Shown here: positions 25,600-33,074 of the stretch, piece by piece
Layout: the number at the start of each line of letters is the position of its first letter
Position numbering within the stretch: position 1 is the stretch's first letter
Assembly (NCBI GenBank): GCA_017476885.1
Contig: JAFUYX010000004.1
Span: 1-38,470, forward strand
Direction of reading: 5' to 3'
DNA from: Bacilli bacterium
Lineage (GTDB): Bacteria > Bacillota_I > Bacilli_A > RF39 > UBA660
Length of the DNA stretch: 38,470 nt
Translations under genes and position numbers: made by a program
Notes under the pieces: model-generated
Seen by the model: only the letters and a program-made list of their open reading frames with translations
The model's database searches: none
Told to the model about the DNA's origin: nothing

Positions 25600-26361
25600 T
25601 CATAAAATATACATTTTATCAAAATGACTCTTTAATATTTCTTTTTCACTATAATATTTATTATCATCATAAAAGAAATGTCTTATATTCTTTCTTAACA
25701 CCCGATAGTTCCTTCCCTTTTCATTTTTAATCTTAGAATACGGGAAATCTTGTAAATACCGTTCCAAATAAAAACGATTCACATAATGCTTTTTGTTTTT
25801 CAAATATAGATGATATTGCCCCAGTAAGACAAGACACATAAAATAATTATGAACCTGAAAGAAAATATTATATAAAAAAAATCCAAATAAGAAAATCAAC
25901 GAAACCACCTCATAGACTTTTAATGACAACTCAAAAGAAAAGAAAAATTATAAAAAGTGATGCCAAAACACACTTCCATCTAATGGTATAATCGGAAGCA
26001 AATTAAAAAGTAGAATCATCTGATTATAAAAAAGAAAAAGTTCTTTATTTAAAATAGAACTTCGAAGCAAAATGATTTCCAAAATCAATTGAGATAAAAT
26101 TCCTCCTGAGGAGATGACTAAGTCTTTTAAAATCGAATCATTAATTTTATGGCTTATCTTACAAATTCCCCCGAAAGGATAAAACACTACTTTTATAACA
26201 GGATAAGAAAATAATTGAATAAAAAATAGATGTCCAACTTCATGAATCACTAAAATGCTAAAAAGAATCAATACTCTTTGAAACATTCCCATACAAAAAG
26301 CAAGAAAAAAGAACAAATACGTCCATTCAGAAATTTTAAATTTGCTGATAATAGTCTTCAT
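25600..26361 (-). pseudogene. spoIVFB: Stage IV sporulation protease SpoIVFB, interrupted by an in-frame TAA
   Basis: From ATG 26361 the first 137 codons encode a membrane zinc protease of the site-2 family: HEVGH (His40, Glu41, His44) and NLLPIIPLDG (Asp128). Codon 138 is TAA (25950-25948). The same frame then continues without shift for 115 codons (FFFSFELSLKVYEVV to HFDKMYIL), with another membrane segment and the basic tail (FYLERYLQDFPYSKIK) expected at the SpoIVFB C-terminus. Joined, it is about 253 codons, close to family size. SpoIVFB cleaves pro-SigmaK. Order after spoIVFA and before rplU matches Bacillus. The metal site is intact but the C-terminal part is lost unless the stop is read through. 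Confidence 0.8.
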
Positions 26362-26941
26362 AAGAAATCGTCTTTCCATCTTTTTCAAATACTAGATAAT
26401 ACTCTTCTCCAAGACTTTCTCCCAATATTTGTCCTTCTTCAATATAATCATAAAGTTTAAAATTGGTATGATCAATATTTCCATACCAAATATCAACTCC
26501 ATCGACTCCTTGCATAATAAACGTGTTATTATATCCCTCTTTTTCTCCCATATAAACAAGAAGTCCACTTGAAATTGCCTTAATAGGAGTACTCTTCATG
26601 GTCTTAATTTTATACCCATCTAAATAGGTTTCTCTTTCTCCCATACGAACTTCATTCATCACCATAGAACTTTTCTCATCTTGAACACTAGGAAGAATTT
26701 CTCCAAACGTATGATGATACCATTCATTAATTTTCATAAATTCTAAATTACTTTCCAGGACATTCTTTTTAAACCAAACTTTATTATCATCATCTAATTT
26801 CATGAAGATCACAGATGATAACACCAAAATAATGCTTAAAAGAATTTTACTGAACTCTTGAGAAATCTTATTATCAACTGCTTTGGGACGATTTCCTCTT
26901 CTTTTTTTATGTCTTTGCATTGCTAAATCCAGTTCATTCAT
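26336..26941 (-). CDS. spoIVFA: SpoIVFA-like M23-domain protein
   Basis: 201 aa from the ATG at 26941 (AGGTGAG upstream; a GTG three codons earlier is less well placed). It has a basic cytoplasmic start, a membrane segment at about residues 30-50 and an outer part ending in a degenerate LytM/M23 domain (GYNNTFIMQGVDGVDIWYGN, YIEEGQILGES) that lacks the zinc ligands. SpoIVFA anchors and inhibits SpoIVFB. Order and overlap with spoIVFB support the call over a generic M23 protein. Confidence 0.8.
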   Translation of the reverse strand: MNELDLAMQRHKKRRGNRPKAVDNKISQEFSKILLSIILVLSSVIFMKLDDDNKVWFKKNVLESNLEFMKINEWYHHTFGEILPSVQDEKSSMVMNEVRMGERETYLDGYKIKTMKSTPIKAISSGLLVYMGEKEGYNNTFIMQGVDGVDIWYGNIDHTNFKLYDYIEEGQILGESLGEEYYLVFEKDGKTISYEDYYQQI

Positions 26942-27020
26942 GACTCTCACCTATCAAAGTATATGAAAGTTTAAAACAATCTAGAATACAAATATGTCAA
27001 ATACTAAAAGAGTATGCCAA

Positions 27021-27049
27021 AATAAAAAAAGAAAATCCAATGGATTCTC
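27021..27049 (-). terminator. Terminator after the aquaporin
   Basis: On the minus strand GAGAATCC/GGATTTTC (one G-U pair, 3-nt loop) is followed by TTTTTTTATTTT, just downstream of the stop at 27054. Confidence 0.75.
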
Positions 27050-27053
27050 CTTT

Positions 27054-27704
27054 TTATTTTAAAACTTTTTTATAAAACAAAGCTGCAAGAGCACCGCCCA
27101 CTAAAGGAGCGACTAAAAATACCCATACCTGAGACAATGCTTCTCCACCTTGGAATAAAGCTGGACCTAAACTTCTGGCAGGATTTACACTAGTTCCAGT
27201 AAATGGAAGTCCTACTAAATGAACTAATGTTAAAGTAAGGCCAATGACAAGTCCAGCAATAGAACTATTCTCTTTTTTATCCGTTACACCAAGAATTGTC
27301 AAAACAAAGACAAAAGTCAAAATCACTTCAATTCCAAGTGCCATCCAAACATTGACGATAGTTCCATTAATCAGTTCTCCGCCATAAGCATTAGCGCCAA
27401 GCACTTCAAAAGAACCTAAGAAAAATCCAAGAAGTGCTGCCCCACAAATAGCACCTAGTACTTGAGAAATGATATACTTAAAACACTCACTCCAAGTCAT
27501 TTTCTGAGCTACTGCCATACCAAGAGATACAGCAGGATTAATATGACATCCACTGACATTTCCAATACTATAAGCCATCGCAACAATCACAAGTCCAAAA
27601 GCAAGTGCTGTTCCAAGGTAAGAAACCCCTGTAACAACCGCAACACCACAAGCAAATAAAACAAGAACTAAAGACCCTACAAACTCAGCAATATACTTCT
27701 TCAC
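27054..27704 (-). CDS. aqpZ: Aquaporin (AqpZ-like water channel)
   Basis: About 216 aa with six membrane segments and the two half-helices HINPAVS and SVNPARS (both NPA boxes). The second box is preceded by LVHLVGLPFTGTS. The His and Arg of the selectivity filter are in the positions of water-selective AqpZ rather than of glycerol facilitators, which have extra residues in the second loop. The start is taken as GTG 27704, 8 nt after AGGAGG; TTG 27707 is the alternative. It is a single-gene unit with its own terminator. Confidence 0.9.
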   Translation of the reverse strand: MKKYIAEFVGSLVLVLFACGVAVVTGVSYLGTALAFGLVIVAMAYSIGNVSGCHINPAVSLGMAVAQKMTWSECFKYIISQVLGAICGAALLGFFLGSFEVLGANAYGGELINGTIVNVWMALGIEVILTFVFVLTILGVTDKKENSSIAGLVIGLTLTLVHLVGLPFTGTSVNPARSLGPALFQGGEALSQVWVFLVAPLVGGALAALFYKKVLK

Positions 27705-27753
27705 CAAACTAACCTCCTCTATTTCATTATATCAAAAAGAGAATTTAATTAGA

Positions 27754-27780
27754 AGAAAAAAAGAAAAGATTTTACTTTTC
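27754..27780 (-). terminator. Terminator of tyrS
   Basis: On the minus strand GAAAAG/CTTTTC with a 6-nt loop is followed by TTTTTTTC. The stem includes the last codons and stop of tyrS. Confidence 0.75.
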
Positions 27781-28980
27781 AATTAAGTAATACTTTTTCT
27801 TTCCTCTACGAATAATATTATATTTTCTATTTTCATCTAATAAAGTAGTTTCCTCACTCACTATTTCTCCATTTAAAGAAATTGCATGATTATTTAAGAA
27901 CTCTCTTGCTTCTCTTTTAGAAGAAGCAATCTTACAATTTACTAAAATATCAATCAAAGGTAAATTTTCATATTTGAATGTTGGAACTCCTTTAAATACC
28001 GTTTCAATCTCTTGATCACTTAAAGAAGAAACATTCCCTGAGAATAGTGCCTCAGACACTTCAAGAGCATGTTCAAAAGATTCTTTTCCATGTAAATCTG
28101 TAATAAACTCCTGAGCTAGTCTTTTCTGAGCCATTCTCTTTTCAGGACATTTTTTATGACTTTCCATAATTTCATCAATTTCTTCTTTTGTTAAGAACGT
28201 AAATACTTTTAAATAATCTTCTACTCTAGAATCATCGGAATTAATTAAGTATTGATATAACTCATAAGAAGAAGTCTTTTCTTCATCTAACCACAAAGCA
28301 TTTCCTTCACTTTTGCCAAACTTATTACCATTTGCATCCAACACCAAAGGCATGACAAAACCATACGCATCTTTTCCTGTTTTTCTTTTGATTAAATCGA
28401 TTCCTGCCGTAATATTTCCCCATTGATCAGAACCTGCAACTTGCAGTGTACAACCTTTGTTTTCAAACAGATAATAAAAGTCCATAGCTTGCATAATCAT
28501 ATAAGAAAACTCTGTAAAAGTAATTCCTGTTTCTAATCTTCTCCTGATAATATCTTTATCAAGCATATAATTTACATTAAAGAATTTACCATAATCTCTT
28601 AAAAAATCAACAAAGTTAAGATCTTTGCTCCAATCCCAATTGTTCACAACTTCGAACCCAAATATTTCTTTTGCTTGTTTCGCCAAACAAGAAACATTAT
28701 GATCAATTTCATCAATCGTTTTCATTGCTCTTTCCGCAGTAGGTTTAGGATCCCCAATTCTTCCCGTAGCCCCACCAATTAACAACAAAGGATGGTGCCC
28801 CGCTTTAGCTAGTCTCTTACTAATCAAAAAAGAACTATAATGACCAATATGCATAGAATCCGCCGTTGGGTCTGTTCCTATATAAAAAGTAAGTCCCCCT
28901 TCATTTAATTTTTCAATCAAATCGGGACTTGTGATATCCTTGATAAGTCCTCGATAAACTAAATCTTCATATACTGTCAT
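27772..28980 (-). CDS. tyrS: Tyrosyl-tRNA synthetase
   Basis: 402 aa class I synthetase that charges tRNA-Tyr. It has HIGH at residues 44-47, the Tyr/ATP pocket pattern QVAGSDQWGNITAGIDLI, KFGKS (KMSKS loop) at about 220-224 and a C-terminal S4 RNA-binding domain from about residue 335. The ATG at 28980 follows AAAGGTGA; a GTG three codons earlier is less likely. It is preceded by a T-box leader, so expression should respond to uncharged tRNA-Tyr. Confidence 0.97.
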   Translation of the reverse strand: MTVYEDLVYRGLIKDITSPDLIEKLNEGGLTFYIGTDPTADSMHIGHYSSFLISKRLAKAGHHPLLLIGGATGRIGDPKPTAERAMKTIDEIDHNVSCLAKQAKEIFGFEVVNNWDWSKDLNFVDFLRDYGKFFNVNYMLDKDIIRRRLETGITFTEFSYMIMQAMDFYYLFENKGCTLQVAGSDQWGNITAGIDLIKRKTGKDAYGFVMPLVLDANGNKFGKSEGNALWLDEEKTSSYELYQYLINSDDSRVEDYLKVFTFLTKEEIDEIMESHKKCPEKRMAQKRLAQEFITDLHGKESFEHALEVSEALFSGNVSSLSDQEIETVFKGVPTFKYENLPLIDILVNCKIASSKREAREFLNNHAISLNGEIVSEETTLLDENRKYNIIRRGKKKYYLIEK

Positions 28981-28998
28981 AAAATTCACCTTTCTTCT

Positions 28999-29150
28999 AA
29001 AATAAAAACCTTCTATTCACGTAAGGGTGACAATTGCCACGGTACCACCTTACTTCATAGAAGGTTATTCTATCTCTATTTTTTAACGACCTTTAAGCCG
29101 ATTTCACTCCATTGGTTGTAATTCAACTTCTACGTGAACAAACTCATTGT
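28999..29150 (-). promoter_or_regulatory. Tyrosine T-box leader of tyrS
   Basis: On the minus strand the T-box core GGTGGTACCGTGG is at 29049-29037. It lies inside a terminator hairpin with arms AACCTTCTAT (29066-29057) and ATAGAAGGTT (29016-29007), followed by TTTATTTT. Upstream, GAATTACAACC holds a candidate UAC (Tyr) specifier. At most about 170 nt separate the upstream gene's stop from tyrS, so this is a compact T-box. If tRNA-Tyr is uncharged, its 3' end pairs with the T-box bulge and the terminator does not form. Confidence 0.9.
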
Positions 29151-29159
29151 AACAAAAAC

Positions 29160-30077
29160 TTAACTACTTGTCAAAGATTTCTTGGGATAAATCCACTTGG
29201 GATAATGATAAAAGAAAATACTACAAAAGATGCCAACAATCACAAAAACCCAAATATCTTTGCTAATCACATTCACCATATAATTGATAAAACCATTTGC
29301 AATTTCCAATCGATTCATCAATGCGGTCTTCACCACAGTTCCTAAAAAAATTTCTACAACAATGAGTACAGAAGTATAAGCAAAAGAAGTCCGGTATAAT
29401 GCCTTATAAACGCTTCTCACATTTTTACCACAACAAAATAATAGAATCATAGAAATCCATAACAAAATAATAGATAAAAGAATCCAAAACTTACTCATCA
29501 AAAAAGGAATAAAATCAAGAATTTGAGGAATCGTAACTCCAAAATAAGATTTTTCACTTTCTAAACGCTGCATAAAATGTTGAACCGTCGGGAAAAAATT
29601 CAACACATCTTTGGAATATTCATCAATTTTTTCATCAATCAATTTCTGCTTTTGCTCTTTTTCCTGCTTAGAAATAGATTTAAATAGCCAGGAAGTAATC
29701 TGAGTATTCTCTCTTAAGATTTTCTTAAACAAAGAGGCATCAAAAACAGGTTTTTCCCCTTCATTTAAGTAATATAGAATATATTGAATCGTATAATCAC
29801 GAATCAATTGTTTAACTACATCACTCTCTATGACTTGGTCCACCACTGAACCAGAAATTCCAAGTCCTTCTAAAAACATTTTTGTTTCTTTCAAAAAAAG
29901 ACTATCATCACCACTTGATGTCTTCACAAGAAAAGAAAAATCATTTTCGTTAATATATTTTTGAATAGACGAAGGACGAATACTTATTTTTAAGATAAAC
30001 GAAATCGTAAGAAAAAGACAAGTCAAAAACAAAAGAATAGAAGAAAGAAAAACTCCAGTTTCTTTTATAAGCTTCAT
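29160..30077 (-). CDS. Membrane protein with a large extracytoplasmic domain, function unknown
   Basis: 305 aa. There is one membrane segment at the N-terminus (about 10-32), an outside part of about 160 residues with predicted helices and charged repeats (ISKQEKEQKQKLIDEK), then three membrane segments (about 200-220, 233-255, 275-295) and a short basic tail. No catalytic motif is recognised. The ATG at 30077 with GGGAGTG upstream is preferred to GTG 30086. It lies just upstream of the tyrS T-box and downstream of a tRNA gene on the same strand. Confidence 0.7.
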   Translation of the reverse strand: MKLIKETGVFLSSILLFLTCLFLTISFILKISIRPSSIQKYINENDFSFLVKTSSGDDSLFLKETKMFLEGLGISGSVVDQVIESDVVKQLIRDYTIQYILYYLNEGEKPVFDASLFKKILRENTQITSWLFKSISKQEKEQKQKLIDEKIDEYSKDVLNFFPTVQHFMQRLESEKSYFGVTIPQILDFIPFLMSKFWILLSIILLWISMILLFCCGKNVRSVYKALYRTSFAYTSVLIVVEIFLGTVVKTALMNRLEIANGFINYMVNVISKDIWVFVIVGIFCSIFFYHYPKWIYPKKSLTSS

Positions 30078-30144
30078 GTTGTTCACTCCCTATCTATGTT
30101 ATAAAAGTCTTGAAATATTTATTTCAAGACTTCAAAAATCAAAA

Positions 30145-30221
30145 TGGTGTCCCCGGAGAGAATCGAACTCTCAGTCTTCTGCTTAGGAGGCGGATGCATT
30201 ATCCTATTATGCTACGGGAAC
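30145..30221 (-). tRNA. tRNA-Arg (anticodon CCU)
   Basis: A 77-nt cloverleaf with CCA encoded. Acceptor GTTCCCG pairs with CGGGGAC; D stem is GCAT/ATGC. The anticodon loop CTCCTAA gives CCU and has stem TCCGC/GCAGA with one C-A mismatch. The T arm is GAGAG-TTCGATT-CTCTC. It decodes AGG. Confidence 0.95.
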
Positions 30222-30243
30222 GCAATCTCATTATACAATAGAA

Positions 30244-30272
30244 TTCAAAAAAAGAAAAGATTTCTCTTCTCT
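30244..30272 (-). terminator. Terminator after the sigma-factor gene
   Basis: On the minus strand AGAGAAGA/TCTTTTCT (4-nt loop, one G-U pair) is followed by TTTTTTTG, directly after the stop at 30273. Confidence 0.7.
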
Positions 30273-30923
30273 TTAAGCAACTTCATAATACCTTTTTAAT
30301 TGTCTCAAACTCTTTTTCTCATATCTAGATACCATTACTTGAGTCATTCCCATTTTCTTGGCCGTTTCGCTTTGGGTCAAATCTTCAAAATAACGATAAT
30401 TTAGAATTTTTTGTTCTTCACGTGGTAAGGTTCTTAACGAGTCATACAAGGATAGTTTCTCATCTAAAGGAATACTTTCCTTCTCAGCAATCGTTTCATA
30501 GTAATCTCTCATCTCTTCTCTTGGTGCATCTAAATAAACCATCTCTCTTGTTGCAGTAATGGCTTGTTCTACAAGTGATTCATCGAGTTCTAAAAACTGA
30601 GCAACCTCCTGCAAAGAAACATCTCTCATATATTTCTGACTTAGGGCATTCCTAGCAATCTGAATCTGTTTTGTTAATCTTAAGACCTCTTTATTCACTT
30701 TCATTTTTTGATCTTTACAAGCATACTCATACATCTCTCCTAAAATATAATCGTAAGCATACGTTGAGAACTTTACATTCTTATGTTCTTTATAATTTTT
30801 AAGAGCTTTCAATACTCCAATACGACCTGCTTGCATAAGGTCCTCGAAAGGAACTTGATAAAAATTTGAGGCAATTTTTTTCATAAGGGGTTCCATACTG
30901 CACAACAACTCTTCTGTAGTCAT
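30273..30923 (-). CDS. sigF: SigF/SigG-family sporulation-type sigma factor
   Basis: 216 aa from ATG 30923, chosen because AAAGGATT lies 6 nt before it; earlier in-frame codons fall inside the upstream gene. Region 2 has FEDLMQAGRIGVLKAL and KFSTYAYDYILGEM. Region 3 has MRDVSLQEVAQFL. Region 4.2 has SETAKKMGMTQVMVSRYEKKSL, close to the forespore sigma factors. It follows a SpoIIAA-like gene by about 10 nt, as spoIIAC does in Bacillus, but the anti-sigma gene spoIIAB is not there. Family membership is sure; whether it acts as SigF or as a related general factor is not. Confidence 0.85.
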   Translation of the reverse strand: MTTEELLCSMEPLMKKIASNFYQVPFEDLMQAGRIGVLKALKNYKEHKNVKFSTYAYDYILGEMYEYACKDQKMKVNKEVLRLTKQIQIARNALSQKYMRDVSLQEVAQFLELDESLVEQAITATREMVYLDAPREEMRDYYETIAEKESIPLDEKLSLYDSLRTLPREEQKILNYRYFEDLTQSETAKKMGMTQVMVSRYEKKSLRQLKRYYEVA

Positions 30924-30933
30924 ATAATCCTTT

Positions 30934-31230
30934 CTATTGCACGTGCATTCGATAACCAATCAAACTTTTTTTAATACTTTTTTTGACGTCAAATAAAATC
31001 ATTTTTCCTTGTTGTTCTTTTAAAATTAATTTTGTTTTCAGAAGCGCATATTTTCCATCATAATCCACCTTTTTTAATTTTTTACAATCACAAAGAACTT
31101 GTTTAATCTGATATTCTTGGATGTAAGGAATCATATAATGATCAATCTTATAGGTGCTTCTCTTAGTTAAATTTCCAGAAATAGTTACGTGAAGAACATC
31201 ATCTCTTCGATCTAAGTTTAACAATAACAT
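30934..31230 (-). CDS. spoIIAA: SpoIIAA-like STAS protein with Asp at the phospho-site
   Basis: 98 aa with the STAS layout: a first strand VLHVTISG, then VLCDCKKLKKVDYDGKYAL, which aligns with the SpoIIAA segment containing MDSSG. The phosphorylated Ser58 of Bacillus SpoIIAA is Asp58 here, and the preceding Ser is Tyr. SpoIIAA normally binds the anti-sigma/kinase SpoIIAB and is phosphorylated by it. SpoIIAB is missing from this locus. AAGGTG precedes the ATG. It is coupled to the sigma-factor gene and separated from dacF by a terminator. Function is probably altered or lost. Confidence 0.7.
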   Translation of the reverse strand: MLLLNLDRRDDVLHVTISGNLTKRSTYKIDHYMIPYIQEYQIKQVLCDCKKLKKVDYDGKYALLKTKLILKEQQGKMILFDVKKSIKKSLIGYRMHVQ

Positions 31231-31325
31231 AGCATCACCTTGCCTACTTTAATATAGAACAATTCAAATATTTTTTAAACAAATTCGACAAACCATGTCA
31301 TATTTTTATTCTCTCCATAACAAAT

Positions 31326-31351
31326 GAAAAAGTCTGAATTCATAATTCAGA
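31326..31351 (-). terminator. Terminator after dacF
   Basis: On the minus strand TCTGAATT/AATTCAGA with a 3-nt loop is followed by CTTTTTC. It separates dacF from the STAS/sigma pair, which are often one operon in Bacillus. Confidence 0.75.
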
Positions 31352-31367
31352 TTCTTTTTAAACGCCC

Positions 31368-32525
31368 TTATTTAAGAAACATTTTCCCTATTGTGAATCG
31401 ATTGATATTTTTTAACCATATTTCAAAAAAGTTTAATTCTACGATGTCTTCTTGTACCGTAACATCTAACTGATCTATGACTTCGCCATTCTCATTTTTT
31501 ACTTCGAGTTTTGCAATAATATCGCCTCTTTTTACCGGAGCCACGAGTACCTCTTTATCAAGAAAATAATTATAATTAGGAAGTGAATCTTGCTTTTTTA
31601 ATAATCTGGTATAATCTTTTGTTAAAACAAGATCAACATAATCTTTATTCCCCATCTCCACTTTTCTTTTCCCTAAAGAGCTCTCTTTTGATAAAACAAT
31701 TTTATTAACATAATTGCTAAATCCGTAGTTTAATAAATTGGTAGTATCACTACTCCTTAAATTACTATTCTCTACTCCCATAACAACAGTAATAAAACGG
31801 GTATTTTCTCTTTTGGCTGTTGCTGTCAAACAATACCCAGCATTCGAAGTATAACCAGTTTTAAGCCCATCAACTCCATTATAAAAACGAACTAATTTAT
31901 TGGTGTTAACAAGCCAAACACTAGAACCATCATTTTTCTTTAAATAATCTTCATACGTACTAGAAAACTCTAAAATATCCTCATGAGAAATCAATTCACG
32001 AGCAATCACTGCCATGTCTTTTGCACTAACCTGATGTCCATCCATATCAAGGCCATGGGGATTTTTAAAAGTACTATGTTCAAGTCCAAGTTCTAAAGCT
32101 CTTTCATTCATTTTTTGAACAAAGGCTTCCTCACTTCCCTCAACAAACTCAGCCATCGCCACTACAGCATCATTTCCACTGGCAATAGCAATTCCCTTAA
32201 CCAGTTCCCTAACACTATATTTTTCACCCGTTTGCAAAAACACTTGAGAACCACCCATGGAAGAAGCATGATCACTAACTACTACCATATCATCCCAAGA
32301 AATTCTTCCTCCATCAATGGCTTCCATAATTAACAACATACTCATAATTTTAGTCATAGAAGCAGGGGGCAAAGCCTCCTCAGCATTTTTCTCATATAAG
32401 ACTTCTCCTGTATCATAAGACATTAATATGGCGCTTTTGGAATTTGGAGCCAAATCCACTTCTTCCGCAGAAACCATTCCTATCCAAAAAAACATTCCTA
32501 ATAAGAATAACCAGATTCTTTTCAT
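31368..32525 (-). CDS. dacF: D-alanyl-D-alanine carboxypeptidase (DacF type)
   Basis: 385 aa. A signal peptide covers about residues 1-20 (ends MVSA). The catalytic motifs of class C PBPs are SMTK (Ser56, Lys59), SGN (116-118) and KTG (222-224). A beta-rich PBP5-C domain follows, and the C-terminus ends in an amphipathic stretch (FFEIWLKNINRFTIGKMFLK) that would bind the membrane. It trims the terminal D-Ala of peptidoglycan stem peptides outside the membrane. Its place upstream of spoIIAA/sigF relatives matches dacF of Bacillus. The ATG has GAGGTGTAG upstream. Confidence 0.95.
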   Translation of the reverse strand: MKRIWLFLLGMFFWIGMVSAEEVDLAPNSKSAILMSYDTGEVLYEKNAEEALPPASMTKIMSMLLIMEAIDGGRISWDDMVVVSDHASSMGGSQVFLQTGEKYSVRELVKGIAIASGNDAVVAMAEFVEGSEEAFVQKMNERALELGLEHSTFKNPHGLDMDGHQVSAKDMAVIARELISHEDILEFSSTYEDYLKKNDGSSVWLVNTNKLVRFYNGVDGLKTGYTSNAGYCLTATAKRENTRFITVVMGVENSNLRSSDTTNLLNYGFSNYVNKIVLSKESSLGKRKVEMGNKDYVDLVLTKDYTRLLKKQDSLPNYNYFLDKEVLVAPVKRGDIIAKLEVKNENGEVIDQLDVTVQEDIVELNFFEIWLKNINRFTIGKMFLK

Positions 32526-32569
32526 CTCTACACCTCTACTAATTACTATGTAAAATTTGTAGATTTATG

Positions 32570-32600
32570 CCAAAAGAGATGAACATATGTCCATCTCTAA
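32570..32600 (-). terminator. Terminator of the bacteriocin operon
   Basis: On the minus strand a hairpin AGAGATG...CATCTCT with a small inner ACATATGT palindrome is followed by TTTTGG. It lies just after the stop of the last peptide gene and before dacF. The T-run is short; edges are approximate. Confidence 0.65.
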
Positions 32601-32602
32601 AA

Positions 32603-32761
32603 CTAGCAATAGTTTCTTTTAAACATCCTAGATAAAGCAGTACCAACATAGGTTCCTAAACTATAAAGAAGCGTTACTCCCCTAATAATCGCATTTGCAA
32701 AAGTCGCATTAAAAGTAGCTCCTCCATAAACACTAGAAAGTTCTGGTTCTTTTAAAATCAT
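32603..32761 (-). CDS. Double-glycine bacteriocin-like peptide C (52 aa)
   Basis: ATG 32761, preceded by AGAGGAGGAG; stop TAG. The leader MILKEPELSSVYGG is 14 residues and fits the class II consensus: Leu-12, Glu-8, Leu-7, Val-4, Gly-2, Gly-1. The predicted mature peptide has 38 residues, begins ATFNATFANAIIRG and is hydrophobic. It has a GxxxG motif (mature 22-26, GTYVG) and a basic end with a C-terminal Cys (RMFKRNYC). There are four basic and no acidic residues. It is third in a run of three such genes behind a C39 exporter, which would cut after Gly-Gly. I recognise no known bacteriocin. Confidence 0.85.
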   Translation of the reverse strand: MILKEPELSSVYGGATFNATFANAIIRGVTLLYSLGTYVGTALSRMFKRNYC

Positions 32762-32785
32762 AAAACTCCTCCTCTCTATTAGATT

Positions 32786-32917
32786 TTAACGAAATCTAGG
32801 AATCGTAAAACGAAGATACGATTTCATCAAACGAAAGATTCCAAAAACAACCCAACCCAGGACATTCTGAATTCCTCCTCCATAAATATTCTTTAATTCC
32901 AATTCTTGTAACTTCAT
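32786..32917 (-). CDS. Double-glycine bacteriocin-like peptide B (43 aa)
   Basis: ATG 32917, preceded by AAAGGAG; stop TAA. The leader MKLQELELKNIYGG has the same 14-residue length and the same Leu-12, Glu-8, Leu-7, Ile-4, Gly-Gly as its neighbours. The predicted mature peptide has 29 residues: a hydrophobic half (GIQNVLGWVVFGIF) and a basic half (RLMKSYLRFTIPRFR). It has five basic and no acidic residues and no Cys, so it probably forms an amphipathic or membrane-inserting helix. No known family is recognised. Confidence 0.85.
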   Translation of the reverse strand: MKLQELELKNIYGGGIQNVLGWVVFGIFRLMKSYLRFTIPRFR

Positions 32918-32932
32918 ATGATAATCTCCTTT

Positions 32933-33073
32933 CTATTTACAAGCCAAAGGTCGAAATAAACCATCCAAAACTCCAATTAGGAAGGTAGCAACACCCCCTA
33001 AAACTCCCGCAACAAATTTCCAAGACAATGCTCCACCCTGAATTTGAAATAATTCGCTACGATCTAAAATCAT
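32933..33073 (-). CDS. Double-glycine bacteriocin-like peptide A (46 aa)
   Basis: ATG 33073; stop TAG. The leader MILDRSELFQIQGG has 14 residues with Leu-12, Glu-8, Leu-7, Ile-4, Gly-Gly. The predicted mature peptide has 32 residues, is strongly hydrophobic and starts ALSWKFVAG. It carries two GxxxG motifs (mature 9-13 and 20-24) and ends PLACK with a single Cys next to the C-terminus. GxxxG helices mediate pairing in two-peptide bacteriocins. Its ribosome site lies inside the last codons of the 60-aa gene upstream, one base separating stop and ATG, so the two are translationally coupled. Confidence 0.88.
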   Translation of the reverse strand: MILDRSELFQIQGGALSWKFVAGVLGGVATFLIGVLDGLFRPLACK

Positions 33074-33074
33074 T

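Noticed and set aside
25940-25960. Alternative genetic code or programmed readthrough at the spoIVFB TAA
   Set aside because: TAA ends other genes at their conserved ends (rplU, rpmA-type genes and murG use ordinary stops), so reassignment is not credible. A nonsense change is simpler.
32530-32600. Sporulation sigma promoter in front of dacF
   Set aside because: GCATA and CATAG words are present but their spacing and second box do not fit the SigF, SigG or SigE consensus.
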